Positions 1 through 8,861 of a stretch of DNA of 33,621 bases are shown one piece after another; position 1 is the stretch's first letter, and every line of letters starts with the position of its first letter. The DNA is taken from the NCBI GenBank assembly GCA_030267965.1, contig BRYA01001158.1:725-34345 (forward strand), in the 5' to 3' direction. The stretch is from Triparma columacea (Eukaryota > Sar > Bolidophyceae > Parmales > Triparmaceae). A model generated the notes under the pieces. It saw only the letters and a list, made by a program, of their open reading frames with translations, made no database searches and was not told the origin of the DNA. A program made the translations under genes and the position numbers.

Positions 1-263
1 GTTGAAAGTCGAGGAATGTTGACATTAGGGACAGTACTATCCCCATGGTGAAGGGAATGAAATTGGAAAAAGGACCTCGACGTTCTTCTATACTTTTTTC
101 GATATTTTAAGGATAATAATGAGTTTCTAGCTTACTTTCTACGTGTATTGTTGTAGATTTCAAGTTTATTTAGTCAGAAATAAGACAATTTGTGTTGTTA
201 CTCACCCTCTAATATTGTTAATTTGGCCTCAATCAAAAAAAGGCTTCCTTCCTGCTTCTAGTT

Positions 264-298
264 TTCCAGCTTCCAGCTTCCAGCTTCCAGCTTCCAGC
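264..298. repeat. Five tandem copies of TTCCAGC
   Basis: Five perfect 7-bp units in a row. Each unit is pyrimidine-rich and ends in CAG, so on the plus strand each looks like a 3' splice acceptor. They sit just upstream of the EF-hand exon, but a stop in that exon's frame at 322-324 means that none of them can be its direct acceptor in that frame. Confidence 0.9.
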
Positions 299-357
299 TT
301 TGAGAATCCTCACAAATCCTCTGAACCTCCCACCAATCATCGCTGCTCTACAAAAAG

Positions 358-439
358 ACCACCTTGGTGAAGGCTTTCAAGAAGTTTGACATGGACACGC
401 AGGGTTTACTGACGAAGGAAGAATTTGCCCAGGGCCTCC
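358..439 (+). CDS. Orphan EF-hand exon (partial gene)
   Basis: An exon-like stretch encoding one EF-hand: a helix reading LVKAFKKF followed by a calcium loop DMDTQGLLTKEE. The loop has Asp at positions 1 and 3, Gly at 6 and Glu at 12, which is the canonical calcium-binding pattern. It ends at a good donor, CC|GTGAGT, with GT at 440-441. The frame is open from 325, and the only AG between there and the exon is at 356-357, which has a weak pyrimidine tract. I cannot find partner exons on either side before the next gene, which ends at 598 on the other strand. It could be an exon of a gene starting left of the window, or a decayed fragment. The EF-hand call is firm; the gene model is not. Confidence 0.45.
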
Positions 440-597
440 GTGAGTATTTCTTTTCCTCTTCTCCTCTCCTTGGCATTTGAAAGTGAACTTTGTTCTAGCG
501 TAATAATCGTTGATTTGGTTGGTTCAAATTAAACACGCACTACCACGACGTTCGTCTGCTGGAGAGAGAGAGAGATCACGTCGCTGTGTCTAGGTTA

Positions 598-2659
598 TTA
601 GCTGGCCCACGATAACAACTCCTTGAGCTGAGATTTTTTGTCGTCCTTCTTCCCATTTTTTGTCCCCTTCGCCTTCTTGGACTTCTTGGGCTTTTCAGTC
701 CCCGGTCCCTTTTCGTTCCACAAATTCCCTTTGCCGAAAAGCTCGTTGGCCTCCTTCTCAATGACTGCCCTCCTCTCCGCACTCTTTTTCTCTCTTTCTT
801 CCCGTTGCCGATCCTCTCTCTCCTTCTCTTGCTTGAGGAAGGACTTCTTGTCGAAGTCTCCGTGGTTTTGGGTGAACCAATTGAGGCCCTCCTTGTGGTC
901 TGCCATCCACTTGGTTGGGTCGTGGTTGACCTCCTTTTTCTTCTTTGCCTCTCCCTCCTCCTTCGGCTCAGGTTTCTTGTAATTCTTGAAGGATTCTGGG
1001 TTGCTCTTCCACATATTCCTGAATTGCTTTATCATGTCCGCCTGGTCTCCTGCGATGCTCTCGACCTCCTCGTCTATAAGTTTGAGCATCTGCTCGAGAC
1101 TCTTAACCTGGGACGGATTCATATCCTTGAATGCTGGATGGTTGGGATCTAGCAGCCTCTCCTCTTCAATTTTCTTCTTGGTCCCGGCACCCTTGTCCGA
1201 TGACGCCCTATTTGGGCCGTGGTCGATGTAATACCCGAGGCCTTTTTTGTCTAATTTGTAAACCTTGCCTTGCTTGCGGCCCTGCCAAGAAGCAGCAGGT
1301 TCGAAGCCGTCGTCTTCTTCACCACCGTCGGCCAATTCGCCACTCCCAAACATTTTGGCAATTTCATTTCCCTCCCCCTCACCTCCCCCGCACGTCTTCA
1401 CGCCCTCGATGCATTCCTTGCGAACATCTTCTATGCGCTCGGACCTCAAGCTCATGAGCATCGCCGATGCGACCCCAGCCCCCCTCAAGGCCTCCTTCCT
1501 CAGCGTCAACGGTACCAGACCGCTCCCATTTGCCAGCTTGACGCTGTCACAAACGGTCTTCCCGCTAAGAACGTCAAAAATACACAACGCTACATTCTTC
1601 GTTGCGCCCTTGTGATAGTGAACTGCCTTGGCCACGCTCTCACAGAGGTCCGATAGAGCCTTGTGAACAACCTCCGGGTCGCCTGCTTCCCTGCCCTTGC
1701 TGGAATAAACGTCTAGTACAATGTTCCAAGCTGTGGCTGCGGCCACTCCACAGATTGCATCCATGGAACCGCCTGCCTGCCCACAGGCTATCGAGGAGGC
1801 TACACAGGCTCTGCTAGGATTGATCCTGGAGTCCTTCATCACCAGCGCGGCCGTCGCCTCGAGGGCAGTTGAAATAGCGACATAATCTTTTCCTACTTGT
1901 TTCAGTGAGTTTTGAAGGTCCTTGACGGACTGGGATAGGGAGAGGGGGGTGGACGGAGAAATGAGGGACTCGCTCTCGGTCGAGCATTGAAGCGATTTAG
2001 GGTGGTCTCCAAGCATTGCGTACCCTAGGGACATTCGGTGCAGAGTTTTCAGCATCTGGTTGGCCACGTTAGACTTTGACGAGCGAAGCTCGCTCATTGC
2101 GCCAGAGCAGTCGGTGACAGCCTGCATGAGGAGTTGCTTCGTCGCAGTGGGGGCTTCCTTGTTTCGAGAGATGTCCCGAATTGTGAAGGTCGCAGGGAGG
2201 GTTGAGGATGATGCCGGCAGAGACTGACGAAGGGCACAGAGGGCCCTATTGGATAGAATCTGAGACAGGGGAGCGGAAGGCGAGCTGGTTAGTTTCGCGG
2301 ATATCGAAATATCCTCCGATTTGGAAGCCGTAATAATGCCTTACCTTTGCTCTATCCACACCAACAACCTTTTTGTCAGCCAGAGCCTTGGTATAAAAAA
2401 CCCTCGCGCCGTCAATGTCATTTTTCGAAAACGCCTCGTTGCCTTGTGTCTTGTAATTTTCCCATGCCGCAACTTCTGCTCGTCCTCCTGAACCTGACCT
2501 TCCATTGGGGCTTTGTGTCCCTTGGCCGAGTTTAAGTTTGTTCAGGTTGGGAGGAGAAGGAGGCGTATCTAGATTTTTGACAACATTCTCGGCTTCGCTG
2601 AGATCGAAAGCCCCGTCTTGGCCGAGTTCGAGGACGTCGCCATCGTCGATGGTATCCAT
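598..2659 (-). CDS. TPR-repeat protein, 658 aa, two exons
   Basis: Exons are 2659-2345 and 2259-598, joined in phase 0 over an 85-nt intron (AAG|GTAAGG donor, CTCAG acceptor). The splice is supported because it rebuilds a TPR: helix A (about residues 66-95, ENYKTQGNEAFSKND) in exon 1 runs into LSNRALCAL at the start of exon 2, then AVTDCSGAM and LHRMSLGYAMLGDHPKSL as a following repeat. TPRs of this co-chaperone-like type bind peptide tails. The middle and C-terminal parts are not a family I can name. They contain a F-x-P-A-x-x-W-x-G-R...GLGYY element, a short helical segment and a long Lys/Glu-rich tail ending in a KKSKKAKG-type cluster that could be a nuclear localisation signal. The partner is unknown; an Hsp90/Hsp70 adaptor role is only inference from the TPR. 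Confidence 0.8.
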
Positions 2660-2828
2660 TTCTTTCTTTTCTTATCTGAGTTTGATTTTCTCTTTTTTTT
2701 CTTTTTTCTTCACTGTTTCATTTGCAGGTTTGTCAAGAGCTCTGCGCGTCCAGCCCGAAGTATATCCGTTAGTTAGGCTTTCCTGTTATCCAGGAAATCC
2801 TTGTTTTCTCTTCCACCTCCGACCTTAA
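2660..2828. promoter_or_regulatory. Divergent promoter region, TPR gene and membrane-protein gene
   Basis: This 169-bp spacer separates two start codons facing away from each other (2659 minus, 2829 plus). It holds a long T/C-rich tract at about 2659-2720 and no TATA box that I can defend. Both promoters and both 5' UTRs must fit here or overlap the genes. Confidence 0.4.
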
Positions 2829-3557
2829 ATGTCTTCAGCCTCCAGCATCAACCCCCCCTCCTTATCACGACGAACATCTCCCTCCCCTCTTCGCTCTTCT
2901 ATCTTTACACCACAAAATCTGCCTCCAGTCTCGGTGATTCGTCCCCCCCTCCGGTCCGCCAACCTCACCATTCAGTCGCGTCGTAGTATAGTTGAAAAGA
3001 GGAACACTAACTTCATCCTCAGCCTTTGCAATGGTGCCTTCTTCTTCGCCCTCGGCGTCGTTCTAGGTTTCACTTCGGCAGTATACAACCACGAGACAAC
3101 ACAGTTGGCGTGGGTCGTGGGAACTTGCGTTTTTGTCGTGATTGTTGCTAGTTTGAGGTTGCCCATTGTGTATCATGTGTTCCTCCCGGAGCCCCCGACG
3201 AAGTGGCAGGAGGACAGGTCTTGGTCACTGGCGGCAGCGGTCGCAATCGTTGGAATGGCCTTTGGCCTTTGCCTTCCGGCGGAATTCATGCTGATTGAAA
3301 TATGCATCATCGATCCGTCTGAGATGTCATGGGACCGAGGGGGTTGGGTCCTAGTTCTAGGCCTCCTGCTACCGCTGGGAATCGGAATCGTCGTTTGTAT
3401 TTCGGACATAAGGAGTGGGAGGGAGGAGAGGCAGAAGTGGATGAGAATAAGAAGGGGGAGGAAAGGGAGAGGGGGGGATGGAGATGATTCCAAGGAGGAT
3501 GTAAAGCTTCTCGTGGACATAGATAATGACTGCATTCCGAGGAGCACGAGGCGGTGA
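2829..3557 (+). CDS. Four-helix integral membrane protein, 242 aa, unknown family
   Basis: A single-exon frame starts at ATG 2829 and stops at 3555-3557. The N-terminal 55 residues are Ser/Pro/Arg-rich and probably disordered. Four hydrophobic segments follow at about residues 60-85, 93-118, 131-160 and 171-193, separated by short loops. One loop carries PEPPTKWQED. The C-terminus is a highly basic segment (RQKWMRIRRGRKGRG) and then an acidic patch, so that tail is probably cytosolic under the positive-inside rule. I recognise no catalytic motif or family. It faces the TPR gene head-to-head and meets the dehydrogenase gene tail-to-tail 120 bp downstream. Confidence 0.7.
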   Translation: MSSASSINPPSLSRRTSPSPLRSSIFTPQNLPPVSVIRPPLRSANLTIQSRRSIVEKRNTNFILSLCNGAFFFALGVVLGFTSAVYNHETTQLAWVVGTCVFVVIVASLRLPIVYHVFLPEPPTKWQEDRSWSLAAAVAIVGMAFGLCLPAEFMLIEICIIDPSEMSWDRGGWVLVLGLLLPLGIGIVVCISDIRSGREERQKWMRIRRGRKGRGGDGDDSKEDVKLLVDIDNDCIPRSTRR

Positions 3558-3649
3558 TTTGGTAAATAAGGAGGGAAAAGTACTTCTTGATTGTATTTAC
3601 AACATGATTTTTTTTTCAGCGGTGCCGAGGAGTAAAGATGGGAATCGGA

Positions 3650-3660
3650 GGGGGGGGGGG
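3650..3660 (+). repeat. G11 homopolymer between convergent genes
   Basis: Eleven consecutive G residues in the 120-bp gap between the 3' ends of the membrane-protein gene and the dehydrogenase gene. It is probably a mutable simple repeat. Confidence 0.85.
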
Positions 3661-3677
3661 ATATCGAAGGCGATGGG

Positions 3678-5145
3678 CTATGTCGCAGATGACAATGAAG
3701 AGGATGGAGAAGGAGAAGAAGAGGATGATGACAAACCCAGCCTTTTTCCCGCCTCTACCCATTCTGCTAACTGGAGCACAGCGCCGGCCGCGCCTTTTAT
3801 CAGGTTGTCGACCATGACCGTCATTTTAATCGTATTTTCTTGGATGGCCAAGTTGGTGACAACGACTGCCATCCCCTTCACGGAGGATTGGAGCATCCCT
3901 GTCTTGTTGGAGGAGAAGTGGATCGGCGTCTTCTCTGCCTTCGTTGTGTGCACCCCGGCTTTGCTGGCGAGGTCGTAGTATTCTTTGCAAGGGTTGTAAT
4001 TCTCGCACCATTTCTTTACGTCATCAGGCTGCACCTGCAAATCCTCGATTCCGCCCACAGAGACCCGGAGGTCTATGATGTGGCAGCGCGCCGCACCTCC
4101 CCGGTAACATCGCACGTCCACTGGTACAGAGGAGGGAAAGTCGAAGAGGCCTTTCAGCTCCGAAGTTATGTACTATGATGCAATTTGTGAAGCGGTGCGG
4201 ATGTGTTTTTCCATTAGCGAAGCAGAAGTGAAGCGAAGCGGATCGGGCTCATTGGGCTCATCCTCATCTTGTTACATCTCATCTCACCTGCTCAGTGTCT
4301 TCAATTTGCCCAACCGGCAGCATGTTCCCAACACACAGCTCAGAGTCGTAAGGGCTATCACCCCTCCCAGTCAGACTCTGCATCGTAGTAACCGTGAGCC
4401 CACTGACCTCCAAGCCTATGAGGTGGAGGTTGGAGACCAGGCAGGATAGAACAGGGGTTAGACCACACACGACGCAGTTCGGGGATTTATAAAGGGACAT
4501 CGGTGCCATAGGGAGGGACGCGAGAGAGTGTTCGAGCACAAAAGTGTTGCTCGGAAGCCGGCCGTGGGGTGATATCGATACAACAGTGAACCCTTGACAA
4601 GTCAGCCGAGTCTCGAGGAAACCAAGGGAAGGTGCGATGGTAGAGAAAACAAATTTTACCGAGCTTGGGGTGTGAAGAGATAGGAACGCCTCGAAAGCCA
4701 CTGGGCGGACGGCACCGTCGTTGGAACTCGAAGGGAAGGGAAGGCACTCATACCCAACATTGCGATGCAGTTCTCTCAGCTTCTTCTCCTTCTCTTCCCA
4801 GATCTCCTCAAATCGGCGGCCCTCGCTAGTGTGGGGGGAGTACATGTTAGAGTGATCGGGGAGGGGTCAGATATTCCCATCAGCTATCACAACAGTGGCA
4901 AGTCCCTTCAATTTTTAACGTTGACAAATGGACATCCTTAAACCTCACCTTGCAGAACTTCCAATCACCGAAACACATTGAAATGTAGGGTGATTGGAAA
5001 GTATTGAGTAAAGTACCCGTCCAGACAGACCAGTTCCCCCCAAGAGAGCGACGGGGACAGGGGTTTGATGAGTCCCTACTTCGGGGGTGGGCAGTAAAGA
5101 TTGTGAAATGTGGGTGCTTGAGGCCTGGCGTATCGGCGTTCTCAT
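3678..5145 (-). CDS. Aspartate-semialdehyde dehydrogenase, archaeal/fungal type, 409 aa, three exons
   Basis: ASADH reduces aspartyl phosphate with NADPH on the way to lysine, threonine and methionine. Exons are 5145-4949, 4825-4288 and 4172-3678; introns of 123 and 115 nt have GTGAGG/TAG and GTGAGA/TAG ends, and the phases agree. Residues 36-42 (GGTGLSG) are the Rossmann nucleotide loop, followed by SNHPTFQCVSVIGSSA. Other family landmarks are SPNC with the candidate catalytic Cys at 183, TMQSLTGRG with Gln 215, CYR with Arg 269, and His 276 exactly seven residues later, matching the R-x6-H spacing of the family. The C-terminus has the NLIKGAAGAVL block. The usual NCST after the active Cys is NCVV here, so activity is not certain. 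About 30 residues precede the Rossmann strand and could be a targeting extension. N-acetyl-glutamyl-phosphate reductase is the main alternative and fits the TMQ block less well. Confidence 0.85.
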
Positions 5146-5271
5146 GTTGGATAAATGTGGAAGAGTTTGGGTTATTTGTAGGGCTACTGTAGCTTAAAAT
5201 TGCCGTTAAATGAAATAAAGGGGGGCAAATATGATTTTGGGGTTCCAGACAAAAGTTATTTTTGAGAACCT

Positions 5272-8200
5272 TCATGAAACCTCCACATCAATATTTATGG
5301 ACTCTCTGTGATCATTGTCGTCGCAATCGCTGTCACCATAGTCAATCACCTCCTCATCGTCGCTACTACCATCATCGTCGTCATCACTAAAGCCACCTCT
5401 TCTTGCAAGGTCGGCCATGCTTCCTCTCTGGCTCTTCCTCCTGACACCCTTCCTAATTTTTTTAACCCCCTTCACTGCTGCCCGAGATGCCTTCCCAACA
5501 ACCTTCTCTGCCTTGCCGACGACCTTCTCGATGCCCTTCCCTGCCTTTTTTGCCGCTTTTCTCGCCTCCTTCCTCATTTTGACAATGTTTCGGGCGACCT
5601 TGACGTAGCTCTTGCTTTTGGGCCTAGGGGCGTACTCGAAGCTGTTGCCGAGGAGTGCGATCTCTCTCATTCTCATCTCGTCGAGCTGCATCAGCGCATG
5701 TTCGAGGGCCTTCTTGTATGCGAGGAGGTCCTCCTTCATCTCCCTCTTCTCCTTCTTGGCTGCCTCCTGAGATTTCGCGCTTCCCCCCTGCTTTATTAGC
5801 CTCTTCGTGTCCCTACTCATGCCCTCGCACTTTCTCCTCAGGGCTTCCGCTTCGCTCTTCCACTTGGCCGCCCCCTCGGCGCTGGAGCCGCCTCCCCCGC
5901 CTCCAAGGCCGTCTTTGCCTTTGTACAGACTGCTTGGCTTCCTTTCCAAGTCCCTCTCGAGGTTCCTGACTGTTTCAGTCAATTCAGTCTTCTCTCCCTC
6001 TAACTTTTCCCTCTCTTTCTCCCAACCTTGCATCTTGCCTTCCCAGCCCTCCCTTTCCTCCTCAAGTTCACTCAGCCTCCTTTCCATTTCCCCGTCCCTC
6101 TTCTCCCTGTCACCGACCAGCTCCTCAAAGGCCTCGCTGACCTGCTCTAGCTGCTCCTCGGTGACTTCCAGCTGCCTCTTGAGAGCCTCCAGCCTTCTTC
6201 CCTTCTTGGAGTCCTCCTCCTTGACCCTCTCAATCTCCCTCTTCATCTCCCCCAATTGACATTCGTCCACGCTGGATCTGCCTCCCCCCCCTTCACCCCC
6301 GACCCTTTCCTCTCCACCTCCCCCCGCCCCCTCTCCGTTACCTAGATCTAATATATCCCTCACGCCGGCCTCCCCCTTGCCCTCCATCCCCATGCCCCAA
6401 ACAACGTCCCTGGCAATTTTATCAACTCCGCCATCCCCTCCCCTAAACCTTAGCGTCCATACGTACCTCCCCGCTGTTCCTCTGCACTTCTCCCTCCACT
6501 CCTCGTAGTATCCCCACAGTCCCCCGCCCTTGTCCCCCCTCCACTCCACCCTGTCCCCAACCACCTCGATGTCCATCCTCATGGCATCCTCTGGGTCCAA
6601 GTTGAGACTGATTTCCATGCTGAGGCCAAGAAGGACGCCCCTTGGTGTGTCACAGCCCTCCTCCATGAGCTCAATCGATGAATCCCCGCCCGCCTCAACC
6701 TGCACCCTAGCCTTCACCTGCTTGACTTCCATGCAACCCGAAGGGACAGGCAGCAAGCTAAGACTAGTGCTGTTCTGGTAGCCGACAACGGACACATCGC
6801 TGAACGTGGCGAACCCGGCAGCTAGACCCGCGGATAATCCAGCAAGCACAGACTTGGAAATGTTCCTCAGTGCCTGTCCCTCGATCATCACGTGAGTCAT
6901 CTCCGGCATGAGGCCCTCGTCGACCTTGCCACCGCTGCGTGGGCTGTTGCTGCTGCTTGTCTTGCACCTCGCGGACAACCTAGATCGAACGGAGGGGGAA
7001 ATGTCCACCCTGCACCGTATGACCTTTCCGACGTCGTTCAAGTTGGGGTTGTACAGGGGACCCCTGACCCCGGGTAACACGACGGATCCAGAGTACCACG
7101 TATAGCAAAGCAAGCTGGGCGGCGGGATTTTCGATGAAGCCAGCACCATGTAGGGGGAAAGGTGTGGACCCGCGTGGCTAAAATGTAACGAGTTAAGAAG
7201 GCCCGTCAGTGCCGGCCCCGAGGGAATCTCTTCCTGGGAAGCCGACTTTGACGAGGAGGAGACAACACCCGTTGATTTCGCGGCGCGGACTGCCATATTC
7301 TTTGACTTGGAAAGAGCCTTCGAGGCGATTGATGACAGAACTTTTTTCTTTGATGATTTCTTCTTCTGTTGTACCTGCTCTTCCCGCTCCTCCACGTATT
7401 CCTCCTCAGACGAGCTGCTCTCGGAGTCGGAGAAGTCATTTCGATCGTTCGTGTCAGTCGACGAGGACCAGGACTCTCGCCCCGGTGATCTCGGGGGGGG
7501 GCGGGGAGAAGACGGCGAGGGTGAGGGTACAAACGTTTGCACCTGAGAAGACCCAGGAGGAGGGCCAGGAGGAGGGCCAAGAGGAGGGCCGGGAGGAGGG
7601 CCAGGAGGAGGGCCAGGAGGAGGGCCAAGAGGAGGAGGTCTTTTAAATGTACTTGTGGGCGCGGTGGCAGGGGGGGCAACTTGAATTGGATGGTTTGGCG
7701 CAATCTTGGGTGCGCTCTCTGATGGGGTCGACGTGGGGGGCATCGTCGATAACTGCCTCATTTGATCGGCAATTGTGCCCTTGCCCTGGTGCTCTGCATT
7801 CGGGGTTAGACTGCTGTTTCCTCCACTAGTAAAGATGTCCTCGAGGTGGGATACGACGACGGTGTTTGATGAGAACAGGTCGTCCTGAGTGTCCCAAGCG
7901 TCATCTTGGTTAAATGCGCCTTTTTGGTGTGTCTCTGAGGGATGAGGAGCGGCATTATCCGCAGGTTGGGAGGGAATTGGAGAATTGAAAAATGAGGTGG
8001 CCTCGCCCAGCACATTGTTGGAAGAGGAGAAATCGACGACAGGAACCGGAGCAATGGCGCTCATCGTCTCCTCTGTCTCCTCCCCTTGCTCTTCTCCCAC
8101 CTCATCGTCCTCGTTGTAGCCGAAAGAAGCAAACGCTTCCGTGCCCCAATCAGTGCCCCCTTCGACGCACTCTTCCACGCCCAATTCTGCGCCTCCCCCT

Positions 8201-8616
8201 ACGTCTCCGTCAGAGTTTCCTTCCGCGCATCCTTCTTCCGTCGTCCTCTCGTCCAAGTTGGTCGCTTCCGCGTCCTCGCTCCCCTCCTGCATCTCCATGA
8301 GCTTTTCAAAGAGTCTCCCCTCCATGCCTTTGTATGCATTGAGGATGGCTCCAACCCCCACCACCTTCTCGGGGTTGTAAATTTGGTAGAACGCTACTAA
8401 CGTTCTATAGTTGTCCTCGTAGCTTTCACCCACCTTCAGGGTCACCCGTCCCTCCATTCCCCCCCTCTCCCATCCTCCAACATGGTCACCTCCTCCGCTG
8501 CTGGTTCTCTTTATCCCTGTTGCCCTCTTGACCTTTCCCCAAGTCTTTCCTAGCGTCTTCCGGCTTTTTGTCAGCCCCTTCAGCGTCCCGTCTCCGAGAC
8601 CAGGGAGCATTGTCAA
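5272..8616 (-). CDS. Large proline-rich coiled-coil protein with A9-like domain, 1114 aa
   Basis: One uninterrupted exon from ATG 8616 (a second ATG two codons in) to TGA 5272. In order: a short basic start; a helical module at about 62-110 with the pattern NPEKV...YKGMEGRLFEKL, seen in many protist proteins; acidic disorder to about 300; a polyproline stretch at 325-355 built of GPP/GPPP units; a Ser/Glu and Lys-rich segment; an Ig-like element at about 495-545 (YTWYSG...YNPNLNDVGKVIRC) resembling A9 repeats of the AIR9 microtubule-associated proteins; a globular stretch to about 750; coiled coils at about 785-895 and 915-990; a Lys/Ala-rich segment (VGKAEKVVGKASRA); and an acidic Asp/Ser tail. 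A scaffold or cytoskeletal adaptor is likely by composition only. It lies head-to-head with a kinesin gene. Confidence 0.75.
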   Translation of the reverse strand: MTMLPGLGDGTLKGLTKSRKTLGKTWGKVKRATGIKRTSSGGGDHVGGWERGGMEGRVTLKVGESYEDNYRTLVAFYQIYNPEKVVGVGAILNAYKGMEGRLFEKLMEMQEGSEDAEATNLDERTTEEGCAEGNSDGDVGGGAELGVEECVEGGTDWGTEAFASFGYNEDDEVGEEQGEETEETMSAIAPVPVVDFSSSNNVLGEATSFFNSPIPSQPADNAAPHPSETHQKGAFNQDDAWDTQDDLFSSNTVVVSHLEDIFTSGGNSSLTPNAEHQGKGTIADQMRQLSTMPPTSTPSESAPKIAPNHPIQVAPPATAPTSTFKRPPPLGPPPGPPPGPPPGPPLGPPPGPPPGSSQVQTFVPSPSPSSPRPPPRSPGRESWSSSTDTNDRNDFSDSESSSSEEEYVEEREEQVQQKKKSSKKKVLSSIASKALSKSKNMAVRAAKSTGVVSSSSKSASQEEIPSGPALTGLLNSLHFSHAGPHLSPYMVLASSKIPPPSLLCYTWYSGSVVLPGVRGPLYNPNLNDVGKVIRCRVDISPSVRSRLSARCKTSSSNSPRSGGKVDEGLMPEMTHVMIEGQALRNISKSVLAGLSAGLAAGFATFSDVSVVGYQNSTSLSLLPVPSGCMEVKQVKARVQVEAGGDSSIELMEEGCDTPRGVLLGLSMEISLNLDPEDAMRMDIEVVGDRVEWRGDKGGGLWGYYEEWREKCRGTAGRYVWTLRFRGGDGGVDKIARDVVWGMGMEGKGEAGVRDILDLGNGEGAGGGGEERVGGEGGGGRSSVDECQLGEMKREIERVKEEDSKKGRRLEALKRQLEVTEEQLEQVSEAFEELVGDREKRDGEMERRLSELEEEREGWEGKMQGWEKEREKLEGEKTELTETVRNLERDLERKPSSLYKGKDGLGGGGGGSSAEGAAKWKSEAEALRRKCEGMSRDTKRLIKQGGSAKSQEAAKKEKREMKEDLLAYKKALEHALMQLDEMRMREIALLGNSFEYAPRPKSKSYVKVARNIVKMRKEARKAAKKAGKGIEKVVGKAEKVVGKASRAAVKGVKKIRKGVRRKSQRGSMADLARRGGFSDDDDDGSSDDEEVIDYGDSDCDDNDHRESINIDVEVS
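7556..7627. repeat. 12-bp minisatellite encoding GPPP/GPPL
   Basis: Six tandem 12-bp units, consensus GGAGGAGGGCCA on the plus strand. Units at 7556, 7568, 7592, 7604 and 7616 are near-identical and the unit at 7580 differs at its first and last bases. On the minus strand they encode the polyproline segment of the 1114-residue protein, so length changes would keep the frame. Confidence 0.9.
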
Positions 8617-8861
8617 GATTGAGGGGAGGAAATCTTAGGGTTGGGGGGGCTGTCTTGTGTCTGGAGGATCAACCAACCGCGGTGATAGTGTATTGGCTGG
8701 TTCGAGGTTGGTTAACAACGAAAAAGGTTGCCGGATTTTGGCCCGTCGACGAGAAATGTCCAGATTTTTTTGTGAAAGTTTTGGGCCCCAAGTCCGAACC
8801 AAGGGGGAACTGTTTTGTCCACCTGCCTATATTTGCACTTCTTTGGCAGCACTACTCCGCA
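8617..8861. promoter_or_regulatory. Bidirectional promoter region with 8-bp inverted repeat
   Basis: This 245-bp spacer lies between the start of the coiled-coil gene (minus) and the kinesin gene (plus). It contains AACCAACC at 8671-8678 and its exact reverse complement GGTTGGTT at 8706-8713, with a partial copy GGCTGGTT at 8696-8703 between them. No clear TATA box. The inverted repeat is a candidate shared regulatory element; function is inferred. Confidence 0.4.

Noticed and set aside
4880..5275. 131-residue minus-strand frame over the first dehydrogenase exon
   Set aside because: A different frame of the same strand encodes the Rossmann motif GGTGLSG and splices correctly to exon 2.
8568..8861. 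Upstream extension of the kinesin reading frame
   Set aside because: It has no proper ATG, overlaps the start of the divergent gene and lies in the shared promoter; the ATG at 8862 is preferred.
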